Of a stretch of 64,000 bases of DNA, positions 49,641 through 58,702 are shown piece after piece (the first letter of the stretch is position 1; each line of letters starts with the position of its first letter). Source of the stretch: Geodermatophilus sp. DSM 45219 (GTDB lineage: Bacteria > Actinomycetota > Actinomycetes > Mycobacteriales > Geodermatophilaceae). The translations under genes and the position numbers were made by a program. Below the pieces are notes generated by a model, which saw only the letters and a program-made list of their open reading frames with translations, was not told where the DNA came from and did no database searches. The stretch is from contig NZ_FNIQ01000001.1 in NCBI RefSeq assembly GCF_900104025.1, forward strand, positions 744,001-808,000. Reading direction: 5' to 3'.

Positions 49641-51148
49641 TAGGCCCCCGAGCCCCGCAGCACCGCGCCGACCGTCTTCCACAGGATCATCAGGTCGAAG
49701 CTCAGCGTCCAGTTCTCGACGTAGCGCACGTCGATGCGCACCGAGTCGTCCCAGGACAGGTCCGAGCGGCCGCTGACCTGCCACAGCCCGGTCAGCCCCG
49801 GCTTCACCAGCAGCCGCCGTCGCATGTCGAACCCGTACTGCTCCACCTCGCGGGTCACGTGGGGACGCGGGCCGACCAGCGACATGCTGCCGCTGAGCAC
49901 GTTGAACAGCTGGGGCAGCTCGTCGATCGAGTAGCGCCGCATGACCGCGCCGACCCGGGTCACGCGCGGGTCGCGCCGCATCTTGAACTGGACGGCGTTG
50001 CCCTCGTTGTGGTCGAACAGCGTCGTCTCGACCTTGTCGGCGTCGAGGACCATGCTGCGGAACTTCAGCATGTGGAACGGCCGGCCATCGCGGCCGATGC
50101 GCTCGTGCCGGAAGAACACCGGCCCGCGACTGGTGCACTTCACGGCCAGGGCGAGCCCGAGCAGCACCGGCAGCAGCACCAGGACGCCGAGGGCCGCCGC
50201 GCCGCGGTCGAAGACCTCCTTGGCGACCCGGCGGACGCCGGTGAACTCGGGGCGCTCGACGTGCACGAGCGGCAGCCCGGCGATCGGCCGGATGTTGACC
50301 CGCGGACCGGCGACCTCGGTGACCGCGGGGGCGAGGAGCAGCTCGGCCTGGGTGGTCTCGAGGTCCCAGCCCAACCGGCGCAGGGCGGCTCCGTCCAGTT
50401 CGGGTGAGGGCAGGACGGCCACGGTGTCGACCTCGTAGCGCCGCACGACGTCGGCGACCTCGGTCAGGGTGCCCAGCACCGGCAGCCCGTCGAAGGTGTC
50501 CCGCCCCGCGGTCGAGCCGGCGGGCAGGCAGCAGCCGATGACCCGGTAGCCGTGGAACCGCGCGCGCTCCAGCTGTTCGCTCAGCGCGGTGACGCCGGAC
50601 TGGTGCCCGACCAGCACGGCGGTCTGCTGGAAGCGGCCCTGCGCGCGCTGGTGGTGCAGCCGGTACCGCAGCAGGAGCCGGTGGCCCACGGTGAGGACGG
50701 CGACCAGGGGCAGGGCGGTGATCACCAGACCGCGGGCGACCTCGAGCTTGAAGGCCCACGAGACGGTGCCGACCGCCGCGAGCAGCAGCACCGCCGCCGC
50801 GGAGACCCGGCGGAACTCCTCGACCCCGGTCCACAGGAAGCGCTCCTCGTAGGTGCGCGAGACGAGCATCGCGCCGACCCACACCAGCGGGAACAGCAGC
50901 GAGAGCGTCGTGGCGCTCACCGGGACGGCCGTGCCCGCGACCTCGGCGCCGAACCGGGACAGGTGGGCCGTGAGCGCGCTCAGTGCGGCGACCACCGCGT
51001 CGAGCAGGACGAGACGGCGGACGTAGGAGTGCCGCCAGGCCCGCCGCGCCTGCGTCCCCTCACCCCGCAGCCAGGGTGCCGCCCAGGACCACCGGCGGCC
51101 CATCGCCTGGACACGGCCCGCGGAATCCTCGCGCACGCTGGACGACAC
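49637..51148 (-). CDS. Polyprenyl-phosphate sugar-1-phosphate transferase (initiating enzyme 2)
   Basis: 503 residues with the same plan as the protein at 44791-46263: N-terminal helices, a central domain (TAVLVGHQSGVTALSEQLER) and the C-terminal sugar-transferase domain VAKEVFDRGAAALGVLVLLP, FFRHERIGRDGRPFHMLKFR, RYSIDELPQLFNVLSGSMSL, VGPRPHVTREVEQY and GLTGLWQVSGRSDLSWDDSV. The WQVSGRS ending resembles WbaP/CpsE-type enzymes. Two initiating enzymes in one window imply two different repeat units or alternative first sugars. GTG 51148 is the start. A half-site CACCCGATCG at 51197-51206 lies about 50 bases upstream. Confidence 0.92.
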   Translation of the reverse strand: MSSSVREDSAGRVQAMGRRWSWAAPWLRGEGTQARRAWRHSYVRRLVLLDAVVAALSALTAHLSRFGAEVAGTAVPVSATTLSLLFPLVWVGAMLVSRTYEERFLWTGVEEFRRVSAAAVLLLAAVGTVSWAFKLEVARGLVITALPLVAVLTVGHRLLLRYRLHHQRAQGRFQQTAVLVGHQSGVTALSEQLERARFHGYRVIGCCLPAGSTAGRDTFDGLPVLGTLTEVADVVRRYEVDTVAVLPSPELDGAALRRLGWDLETTQAELLLAPAVTEVAGPRVNIRPIAGLPLVHVERPEFTGVRRVAKEVFDRGAAALGVLVLLPVLLGLALAVKCTSRGPVFFRHERIGRDGRPFHMLKFRSMVLDADKVETTLFDHNEGNAVQFKMRRDPRVTRVGAVMRRYSIDELPQLFNVLSGSMSLVGPRPHVTREVEQYGFDMRRRLLVKPGLTGLWQVSGRSDLSWDDSVRIDVRYVENWTLSFDLMILWKTVGAVLRGSGAY

Positions 51149-51552
51149 CGAGCTCTGACCCCCGTGAGAGCTGTGACCGAGACCGGAGGACTCCCACGAT
51201 CGGGTGAAACTCGGGTCTGCCGGGAACTCAAACGTTCAATCGGCAGGGCGACCATAGTGTGGCCCGACCGGGCGCGGAACCCCTCGGCAGGTCCCTCCTC
51301 GCCGGCATGATGGAGTCGCTCACTTGCCGTGTGACTCCTCTCACTCCGTGCAACCGTCCTCGTGTCGGGCCGCACGCCGGCGGCACACCGTGATGCATCC
51401 GTGACGCAACTCACGACTGGCCGGTTGCTGTCGAGACCCTCGGGGAGGTCCGAGGACGCCCAGGAGGACGCGAGCGTGTTGCTACGGTGGCGGCGCCGAC
51501 GTGCGCCTGAGTGGGCGTCCGCATCCCTCTCCCCGTCTGGAGGAAGCCGCCG
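51149..51552. other. Gene-free divergent region
   Basis: Between the second sugar transferase (minus) and the Wzz-like gene (plus). It contains the half-site CACCCGATCG (minus strand, 51197-51206), a hairpin CCTCGG/CCGAGG at 51438-51455 and TACGGT at 51483-51488 that could be a -10 for the Wzz-like gene. No credible small gene. Confidence 0.45.
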
Positions 51553-52902
51553 GTGATCCTGCACGACTACGTGCGGCTGCTCCTGCACCGCTGGTGGGTC
51601 GTCGCCGGGTGCGTGTTCCTGGGAGCCGGCAGCGCCGTCGCGCTGACCCTCACTGCCACTCCCACCTACTACACCCAGGCCACCGTCTACGCCGCCATCG
51701 GGGGCAGCGTGTCGCCCGGCGACCTCCAGCAGGGCAATGCTTTCACCACCCAGCGGGTCACCACCTACGCCGGGCTGGCCACCACGCAGACCGTGCTCAG
51801 CCGAGCGGCGGCCTCGCTGGGGGACGGGACCGAGGTGGAGGACCTGCGCGCCACCATCAGCGCCGCGGCGCGCGACCAGACCGCGCTCATCGACATCACG
51901 GCGACCGGCAGCGATCCCGTCCTCCTCGCCGAGCAGGCGAATGCGGTGGCGACCGCCCTCGCCGCCGAGGCCCCGCTCCTCGACGCGCCGGGCAGCGCGT
52001 CGCCCGTGCAGCTCACGGTCGTCCAGCCGGCAGAGGTCCCGGAGAACGCGCTCACCCCGCGTCCGGGGAACAACGTCCTGGTCGGGACCCTCGTGGGGCT
52101 GCTCGCGGGCGTCGGCATCCTGGTCGTGGCCGACGCACTCAACACCCGGGTCCGCAGTGCCCGCGACCTGCCCCGGTCCCCGGCCGTCGCCACGGTGACC
52201 TCCATCCCCGGCGCCCTCCAGCGCTTCCGCCGCGGCCCGCGGTCGGACCAGAGGCTGGAGTCCTTCCGCAACCTGCGAGCCAACCTGCAGTTCGGCGGGC
52301 AGACCCACGGCACGCTCGCGCTGGCCCCGGTCAGCGCGACGTCCGACGTGTCGACGGTGGCCCACGAGCTCGGCGTGGTGTTCGCGGAGATCGGCTCACG
52401 GATCGTCCTGGTACACGTCGACTTCCGGCAGCCCGGTCAGCGCAGCGGCCAGGCACGGACAGCCGAGACACCGGCCGCACCGGGCGTGGCCGACGTGCTG
52501 GACGGCGCAGGTTCGCTCGATGCCGTCCTCCGTCCGGTGGAGGGCGGGCCACCGGAGCTGTGGGAGGTCCCGGCGGGGACCACGAGGCCGTCCTCCGCCC
52601 AACTGCTCGGCACCCCGGCCATGACGCAGTTCCTGGCCGACCTGACATCCCGGTTCGACCTCGTGTTGGTGCTCAGCCCCCCAGTGGTGGAACGCTCGGA
52701 GTCGGCGGTCGTGGCGGCTCTGGCGGACAGCACTCTCGTGGTCGTCGAAGCGGGGAAGACGAGACGCAGCGAGTTCCTCCACGCGCTGGAGCGACTGGAG
52801 GGTGTCCGGGTGACCTCGGTGAGCGTGGCGATCGACGGGGTGCACGTCGCCGACCTGGGGGGGCGGAGCACGCCGCCGGGCGACGCCGCGGCCTCCGCCT
52901 GA
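51553..52902 (+). CDS. Wzz-type chain-length protein with degenerate BY-kinase domain
   Basis: 449 residues. N-terminal Wzz domain: ILHDYVRLLLHRWWVVAGCV (helix 1), a periplasmic coil region with TPTYYTQATVYAAIGGS and TPRPGNNVLVGTLVGLLAGV (Pro-rich motif and helix 2). The C-terminal half has a BY-kinase fold remnant: LESFRNLRANLQF and RIVLVHVDFRQPGQ (Walker A' Asp), but the Walker A Gly-Lys-Ser/Thr is replaced by SATSDVSTVAHELG, and there is no tyrosine-rich tail. It therefore probably sets chain length without kinase activity. GTG 51553 follows GGAGGA with 8-base spacing. It is followed 43 bases later by a GH16 gene. Confidence 0.85.
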   Translation: MILHDYVRLLLHRWWVVAGCVFLGAGSAVALTLTATPTYYTQATVYAAIGGSVSPGDLQQGNAFTTQRVTTYAGLATTQTVLSRAAASLGDGTEVEDLRATISAAARDQTALIDITATGSDPVLLAEQANAVATALAAEAPLLDAPGSASPVQLTVVQPAEVPENALTPRPGNNVLVGTLVGLLAGVGILVVADALNTRVRSARDLPRSPAVATVTSIPGALQRFRRGPRSDQRLESFRNLRANLQFGGQTHGTLALAPVSATSDVSTVAHELGVVFAEIGSRIVLVHVDFRQPGQRSGQARTAETPAAPGVADVLDGAGSLDAVLRPVEGGPPELWEVPAGTTRPSSAQLLGTPAMTQFLADLTSRFDLVLVLSPPVVERSESAVVAALADSTLVVVEAGKTRRSEFLHALERLEGVRVTSVSVAIDGVHVADLGGRSTPPGDAAASA

Positions 52903-52945
52903 GCGGGGACCACCGCCGGGTCCCGACACCGATCGGGGGGATCGG

Positions 52946-55090
52946 ATGCGACTGAGGCTGAGTCCGGCCGCGCTGGGGGCACTGCTCGCCGGCGTGCTGG
53001 TCGTGGCGTTGGGATGCGTGGCCGTGGTGCTCCACCGCGACGGGTCGACCCCGGTGCGGGTGACCGCGTCCTCCACCGCCGCCGGGTCTGACGCGACAGC
53101 CCTCGTCGCCGCCGGGGACGGCGACCGCACGCGTGGGGCGGCGCTCGCGGACGGCACGGCGACCTGGCGCAGCGATGGGGAGACGGTCGGCGCATGGGTG
53201 CAGCTGACCTGGGCGGAGTCGCGCACCGTCGACCGCGTCCGCCTCGGCGGCGTCGCCGAGGCGGAGTGGCGTCCCACCTCCGCCGTGCTGACCTTCGACG
53301 ACGGCAGCGCGCTGCTGCTGACCCCCGACCCCGAGGGAGACGCCGTCGTCTCCTTCCCGCCGCGCTCGGTCTCCTGGGCCCGCCTCACCGTGGCCGAGGC
53401 GGGCGGGCAGTCCGACGCAGTGGCGCTCGCCGCGCTGACCGTGGAGGAGTCGGGCACCAGCCCGCACGGGCGGGGGGCGCCCCTCGATGCGCCGGCGCCC
53501 ACCGCGTCCAGCACGCAGCAGACGCCGCCCTCCTCCCTCGTGGACGGGGACCTCGCGGTGGCGTCGACCGGTCGTGAGTGGCGTGCCGCCGCGGACGACG
53601 CCGACCCCTGGGTCCAGCTGACCTGGCCCGCCCCGCGGGAGCTGGCCAGCGTCCAGGTCGTCGGCCCCTCGGCGCCGCAGGAGGACCCGGGGACCGCACC
53701 GCTGCACGGCACCCTGCGGTTCTCCGACGGGAGCAGCGTGGTCGTCTCCGGGGTGGCCGGCGGGGACGTCGGACCGTCCACGGTCGCGTTCGCGCCACGG
53801 ATGGCCAGCTGGGTCCGGCTGGAACTGCAGGCCGCCACACCCGGCACGTCGCCGGCGCTCCGGGAGATCACGGCCCACGCCGCGGGGACCACGCCACCCG
53901 CATGGGCCGGCCCGGACGTCGGCGGGCAACGCTATGCGACCCCCCTGACCCCAGCCACCGGGTGCGACACAGCCACGCCTCCCGTCGGCACCCCCGGCGA
54001 GGGCCGGCTGTCCCTGGTGTGCCCGCGGCCCGGTGGAGCGGTCGAGGGACGGGCCCGCGTCGTCGTCGCAGCACCGGCCGGCGCGGACCTGCAGGCACGG
54101 GCGTGGCGCACGCAGGGGCCAGGGTCGGGACTGGTCCTCGCCCCCCTCGCCCTCGCCACCGCCGACGCCACGGGTCGCGGCGTGTTGGACCTCGACGTGA
54201 GCGTGCTGCCCCATGGGCCGGTGACCGTCGAGGTGGGGGCGCTCGGCTCGGCGCGCGACAGCACGGCTCCCGTTTCGGTACAGCTGTTCCACCTGGGCGG
54301 GACGCGACTGGAGTCTCCAGGCCACGCACCCCCCGGGATGACCCTGCAGTGGTCCGACGAGTTCACCGACCCGCTGTCGGTGAGCGTCGACGGGGCCGGG
54401 GCGCGCTACGCCGCCGTGAAGCCCGAGCCCGGTGGCGCCTCGTTGTTCGGCGACGCCGTCTTCGCCGACCCGGCCGACGGCGCCGGCACCCTGACCACCG
54501 TGGGTGGCGACTACCTCCGCATCCGTGCGGAGCCGATCGGTGACCGGGCAGTCAACGCCCCCTGGGGCCAGCAGCACCTGTCGGGCCTGTTGTCCTCGCT
54601 GCGCGTGGGTGCCTCCGGCTTCGCCGCACAGTACGGCTACTTCGAGATCCGGATGACCGGCGCTCCCGGACCGGGGACCTGGCCGGCCTTCTGGATGCTC
54701 AACACCGAGGCCGCCGCCCGGGACACGGGAACGGCCGCCGAGGTCGACGCCGTCGAGCTGTACGGCCACAATCCGCACGGCAGCTGCCACCGGGTGCACA
54801 GCTGGGGCGTCGCGGACGCCGGGGGGGACGACCTCACCGACTGCGAGAAGGTCAACGGCTTCAGCGACTGGACGATGACCTGGCACACCTACGGCGTACG
54901 GGTCGTCCCGGGGGGAGCCGTCTTCTCCATCGACGGCGTGGAGGTGGCGACCGAGGTGGGACTGACCCACACCGAGCAGCCGTTCTTCTTCCTCGTCAAC
55001 CTGGCGCTGGGCAGCGGGTGGCCGGTGGACCTGTCCGCCACCGGGGGCATCTCCGACCTCTACGTCGACTGGGTGCGGGTCTACACCTGA
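52946..55090 (+). CDS. Secreted GH16 glycoside hydrolase with two N-terminal discoidin-like domains
   Basis: 714 residues. Signal anchor SPAALGALLAGVLVVALGCV; two repeats resembling F5/8 type C sugar-binding domains (VGAWVQLTWAESRTVDRVRL and DPWVQLTWPAPRELASVQVV, each followed by TFDDGS/RFSDGS); a linker; then the GH16 beta-jelly roll from about residue 465: TLQWSDEFTDPLSV, YGYFEIRMTGAPGPGTWPAF, the catalytic EVDAVELYG (EXDXXE) and FFLVNLALGSGWPVDL. GH16 enzymes hydrolyse or transglycosylate beta-glucans and galactans. Downstream of the Wzz-like gene it may process the exported polymer. ATG 52946 follows GGGGGG. Ends overlap the convergent GT2 by 10 bases. Confidence 0.88.
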   Translation: MRLRLSPAALGALLAGVLVVALGCVAVVLHRDGSTPVRVTASSTAAGSDATALVAAGDGDRTRGAALADGTATWRSDGETVGAWVQLTWAESRTVDRVRLGGVAEAEWRPTSAVLTFDDGSALLLTPDPEGDAVVSFPPRSVSWARLTVAEAGGQSDAVALAALTVEESGTSPHGRGAPLDAPAPTASSTQQTPPSSLVDGDLAVASTGREWRAAADDADPWVQLTWPAPRELASVQVVGPSAPQEDPGTAPLHGTLRFSDGSSVVVSGVAGGDVGPSTVAFAPRMASWVRLELQAATPGTSPALREITAHAAGTTPPAWAGPDVGGQRYATPLTPATGCDTATPPVGTPGEGRLSLVCPRPGGAVEGRARVVVAAPAGADLQARAWRTQGPGSGLVLAPLALATADATGRGVLDLDVSVLPHGPVTVEVGALGSARDSTAPVSVQLFHLGGTRLESPGHAPPGMTLQWSDEFTDPLSVSVDGAGARYAAVKPEPGGASLFGDAVFADPADGAGTLTTVGGDYLRIRAEPIGDRAVNAPWGQQHLSGLLSSLRVGASGFAAQYGYFEIRMTGAPGPGTWPAFWMLNTEAAARDTGTAAEVDAVELYGHNPHGSCHRVHSWGVADAGGDDLTDCEKVNGFSDWTMTWHTYGVRVVPGGAVFSIDGVEVATEVGLTHTEQPFFFLVNLALGSGWPVDLSATGGISDLYVDWVRVYT

Positions 55091-56163
55091 CGCGCGGACG
55101 CCCGCCCGTCGCCGTCCCCGCCCGGCCTGCCCCGGAGGCCGATGACACCGAGCAGCAGGTCCTTGCCCGCGAGGGCGGAGCCCAACCCGGCATGCCGGTA
55201 CGAGCGGTACCCGCCGCGGGCGACCAGTCCGGCCCAGCACAGGGCGGCCGCACCGCGGCCCCGCTCCGCGTACAGCGCGAGCCGGGCCCGCTCGCAGGCG
55301 GCGATGCGGTCCCAGTGGCGCGCTGCCCGGCCGGCCGCCCGGCACAGCACGTCGTCCTCCGCGCGGGCGCTGAGCCGGTCCAGGAGCCGCGCCCGGTGCG
55401 CGGCGATCTCGTCGCGCCGCAGCGCGGGGTGGGCCGCGGGACCGATGGTGCGGATCCACGACCGGAGGCCCGAGAGGCCCGACGGGGTCACGTTCGCTCC
55501 GTGCCGCCGGTAGGCGACCAGCGGCCGGTCGTCGACCGCGGTGCGGCCGAGGCTCGTGGCGAGGAAGTAGACCCACAGGTCGTGGGAGAGCTGCCCGTGG
55601 TGCTCGAAGACGTGCCTGCCCCGCTCGGTGGCGTCCACGACGTGCACGAGGGCGCGGGGGAACACCATCGAGAAGCCGTAGTAGACCCCCCATGGAGGCA
55701 GGTGCAGCGGCGGATGGACGCCGCGGCGCCGGATCCGCTGCCGGAAGCGGCCGACCCGGCGGCCCTCGCCGTCGATGACGACCGCCTGGTGGACGTAGAG
55801 GCAGGCACCGGTGCGGGTGAGCGTCTCGAGCGCCGCCTCCAGCTTGGTCGGGTGCCACACGTCGTCCTGGTCGCAGAACGCGACGAACTCCCCCGTGGCC
55901 AGCTCCAGGGCGCCGAGGAAGTTGTCGCCGTACCCCCGTGGCCGGTCGTTGCGCCGGACGACGACCGGGAAGGGGGCGTCCCGGGCGAACCGTGCCACCA
56001 CGTCCGGCGTCCCGTCGTCCGACCCGTCGTCGGAGACGATCAGCTCCGCGGGCAGCACCGTCTGCGCCGCGAGGCTGAGCAGCTGCTCGGGGAGCCAGCG
56101 AGCACCGTTGTAGGTCGCCATGACCACCGACACGGTGCCCGGCGGTCGGTCCCGGTCCGTCAC
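55081..56163 (-). CDS. Glycosyltransferase family 2
   Basis: 360 residues. TVSVVMATYNGARWLPEQLL, LIVSDDGSDDGTPDVVARFA, FVAFCDQDDVWHPTKLEAAL and SHDLWVYFLATSLGRTAVDD are standard GT2 motifs of rhamnosyl-type transferases, and the protein is a clear paralog of that at 41773-42858. GTG 56163 overlaps the stop of the polymerase-like gene (GTGA). It is the last gene of the leftward operon that begins near 59772 or further upstream. Confidence 0.87.
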   Translation of the reverse strand: MTDRDRPPGTVSVVMATYNGARWLPEQLLSLAAQTVLPAELIVSDDGSDDGTPDVVARFARDAPFPVVVRRNDRPRGYGDNFLGALELATGEFVAFCDQDDVWHPTKLEAALETLTRTGACLYVHQAVVIDGEGRRVGRFRQRIRRRGVHPPLHLPPWGVYYGFSMVFPRALVHVVDATERGRHVFEHHGQLSHDLWVYFLATSLGRTAVDDRPLVAYRRHGANVTPSGLSGLRSWIRTIGPAAHPALRRDEIAAHRARLLDRLSARAEDDVLCRAAGRAARHWDRIAACERARLALYAERGRGAAALCWAGLVARGGYRSYRHAGLGSALAGKDLLLGVIGLRGRPGGDGDGRASARQV

Positions 56164-57521
56164 CCGCGGACACCGGCCCGCGCCCTGGTGCTCACCGGCC
56201 GAACGGCGGTTGCTCCTGATGTCGACGCCCGGGCCCTGCGGGCGGACAGCGCCGCGTGCGCCAGCACGCCGAGGGACATCCAGGTCAGCCCGTTCGTGTC
56301 GTTGAGGTCGGGCCCGGCGATGACCTTCGTGATGAGCACCCCCACCAGTGCCCAGACGACGGGACGGGCGCGGCCGAGGGCGTAGCCCTCGCGCAGGAGG
56401 ACCCAGACGACCGCGACGAACAGCGCCGCGCCGACCACGCCCACGGTGCTGAGCAGGGTGGCCACGAAGGACGACGGCCGGTTGCTGCCCAGTCCCATCC
56501 CCAGCCCGAAGGTGTCCCAGACGAGCCCGAAGGAGTAGCTGTCGGCACCCGACCGCTGCGTGTAGGAGTCGGAGGCGACCTTGTCGTCGACGACCTGCTC
56601 GAACAGGTTGACCAGGAGGGGCAGGAACCACAGCGCGGCGATGGCCGCGACCCAGGCCAGCGAGAAGGAGGCGAGGCTGAGCGGGCCCCGTCGCAGCACG
56701 AGCCGGGCCACCGACACCAGGCCCGCGATCACGACGAGCACGACGCCGGCGACGACGAACGTGGCCGACGTGGAGATGAACCCGAGGTAGGCCGCCACCG
56801 CGACGACCGCGAGGACACCGACCCGCCGGGCTCCCTGGACCTGCCGGGCCCGGGCGGACATGTACGCGATGGCGACCAGGCACGTGCCGCCCAGGCCGGA
56901 GGGCTCGGACAGGATGCCCCGGAACCGCTCCACCCCTCCCGGCGCGGTCTGGATGAAGGCGAAGTTCGGCGAGTTGTCGAAGAACCCGGCGGGGAACGGG
57001 ACGCCGAAGGTCCCGAGGTAGGCCCACAGCGACAGGACGACCGGCACCCCGACAGCCGTGCCGATGACCTCCGGCCCCGCCCAGCGCGACCGCGACAGGA
57101 ACACGACGACGCAGACGCCGAGCACCAGGTACACCGACTGGGCGATGTTCGACTGCGACAGCAGGCCGGGGTCGAGGCGTCGCCCCCCGTTCGGGGTCAG
57201 CCCCTCCAGACCGGGGAACAGGTAGGGCGCCAGGAGGGTGACCAGCACGGCCCAGGCGGCGAAGGCGACGAGCAGCCGCACGCCCGGGGCCGGCGGGTCC
57301 GGCAGCCGCTCCTGACTGCGGGTGCGCAGCAGCAGCCGGACGACGAGGCCCACCGCCGCACCGATCGCGACCGCGTAGAAGGTGGGGACGGCGATGCCGC
57401 CGACGACGACGGCGGCACCGACCGGGGTGGCCCCGCCCAGGGCGAGGGCTCGGCCGTACCCCCGGGGGTTCACCACGCCGAAGACGACGACCGCGACGGT
57501 GATCAGGGTGAGGGAGGTCAT
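56160..57521 (-). CDS. O-antigen ligase/polymerase-like membrane protein (Wzy type)
   Basis: 453 residues with 10-12 helices. Short N-terminus MTSLTLITVAVVVFGVVNPR, a large outer loop near residues 300-330 with VDDKVASDSYTQRSGADSYS, and GLGMGLGSNRPSSFVATLLS after it, the arrangement of the Wzy_C/O-antigen ligase superfamily. Such proteins polymerise lipid-linked repeat units outside the membrane. ATG 57521 overlaps the stop of the upstream GT4 (ATGA). Together with the Wzz-like protein it makes the locus a Wzy-dependent system; the flippase for it is not in this part of the window. Confidence 0.82.
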   Translation of the reverse strand: MTSLTLITVAVVVFGVVNPRGYGRALALGGATPVGAAVVVGGIAVPTFYAVAIGAAVGLVVRLLLRTRSQERLPDPPAPGVRLLVAFAAWAVLVTLLAPYLFPGLEGLTPNGGRRLDPGLLSQSNIAQSVYLVLGVCVVVFLSRSRWAGPEVIGTAVGVPVVLSLWAYLGTFGVPFPAGFFDNSPNFAFIQTAPGGVERFRGILSEPSGLGGTCLVAIAYMSARARQVQGARRVGVLAVVAVAAYLGFISTSATFVVAGVVLVVIAGLVSVARLVLRRGPLSLASFSLAWVAAIAALWFLPLLVNLFEQVVDDKVASDSYTQRSGADSYSFGLVWDTFGLGMGLGSNRPSSFVATLLSTVGVVGAALFVAVVWVLLREGYALGRARPVVWALVGVLITKVIAGPDLNDTNGLTWMSLGVLAHAALSARRARASTSGATAVRPVSTRARAGVRG

Positions 57522-58702
57522 CCGGCGGGTCCTCCGGCCGCCGTCAGCCCCGCCAGCCGGCCGTCCCCGGGGCGGCGCGCGGCGACCGTGCGGAGGGCGG
57601 CGAAGTGCTCCTCGGTCGCCGCTGCGCGGGTGTACGCCTGTGCGACCCGGCGGCGGTGCGCCTCGTCAGCCGGGTCCCGGGGACGACGCGCGGCCCGGCG
57701 CAACCCCTCGGCCAGCGCCCCGACGTCGTCGGCGCGGACCAGATCGCCGATCCGTGGGTCGGTGACCACGTCGGCCGGACCGAACTCGCAGTCGGCGGCC
57801 AGCAGGGGCAGCCCGAAGGCCAGCGCCTCGACGAGCACGACACCGAAGCCCTCCCACCGTGAGGGCAGCACGAAGCAGTCGGCCGCGCGGAAGTGGACCG
57901 AGGGGTCGGTGGCGTAGCCGGCGAACTCCACCTGGTCCGCCACGCCCAACTCGCCGGCCAGCCGGCGCAGGTCGGCCTCGTCCGGACCCGAGCCGACCAG
58001 GGTGAGCCGGACGGGCGGGAGCTCCGCCCTGGCCTCCGCGAGTGCGCGCAGCAGGAGGTCCTGACCCTTCTGCCGCGAGAGGCGACCCACGGTGAGGAAG
58101 CGGAACACCTCCCCCGGCTCATCCCGCTCGACCGTCTCGGGCAGGTCCCGTACCGGGTTGCGCACGAACAGGACCGGGGCCCGGCGGGCCACCGTGCGCG
58201 CGGCGTGGTCGCGCAGGGACGGGGAGACGGCCAGGACCCCGGCGACGTCGCGGGAGACCACGTGCCGGAAGAGCGCGAACGCCAGCCGGGTGCGACGGGT
58301 GCCGTCGGCCTCCTCGATCCGCGGGTTGCCGTGCAGGTGCGAGACGAGGACGGGGAGACCCAGCCCGCGGGTTGCCAGCCACGCGACGACCGAGGCCTCG
58401 ACCTGCGGCACGACCAGGACGTCGACGTCGAGCGCCGCGACGCACCGGCGCAGGGTCGCGGCGAGGCGACGCAGCCGGTCGACCCCGAGGACGTGGCGGG
58501 TGTACCGGGTGTCGGCGAGCAGCGGCTCGTCGTACCGCGTGGAGTACAGGACGTGGACGTCCAGCACGTCGCCGTGCGCCTCGGCCAGGCCGGTGGCGAT
58601 CTCGTGCACCACCCGCTCGATGCCGGCGAAGTGCGCCGACGGGGACACGAAGTAGGCGACGCGGACCCGCCGCGTGCCGGCGTCCCCGGCACCGCGGCTC
58701 AC
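57518..58702 (-). CDS. Glycosyltransferase family 4
   Basis: 394 residues. VRVAYFVSPSAHFAGIERVV with the N-terminal loop, VRNPVRDLP, TVGRLSRQKGQDLLLRALAE, and the donor site LPSRWEGFGVVLVEALAFGL, with the EX7E pair. GTG 58702 overlaps the stop of the next GT4 (GTGA). The substrate cannot be read from sequence. It belongs to the same tightly coupled leftward operon as the polymerase. Confidence 0.87.
   Translation of the reverse strand: MSRGAGDAGTRRVRVAYFVSPSAHFAGIERVVHEIATGLAEAHGDVLDVHVLYSTRYDEPLLADTRYTRHVLGVDRLRRLAATLRRCVAALDVDVLVVPQVEASVVAWLATRGLGLPVLVSHLHGNPRIEEADGTRRTRLAFALFRHVVSRDVAGVLAVSPSLRDHAARTVARRAPVLFVRNPVRDLPETVERDEPGEVFRFLTVGRLSRQKGQDLLLRALAEARAELPPVRLTLVGSGPDEADLRRLAGELGVADQVEFAGYATDPSVHFRAADCFVLPSRWEGFGVVLVEALAFGLPLLAADCEFGPADVVTDPRIGDLVRADDVGALAEGLRRAARRPRDPADEAHRRRVAQAYTRAAATEEHFAALRTVAARRPGDGRLAGLTAAGGPAG

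Noticed and set aside
51362-51556. 64-codon frame upstream of the Wzz-like gene
   Set aside because: Arg/Ser-rich with no motif, overlaps the Wzz start region and has no good ribosome site.
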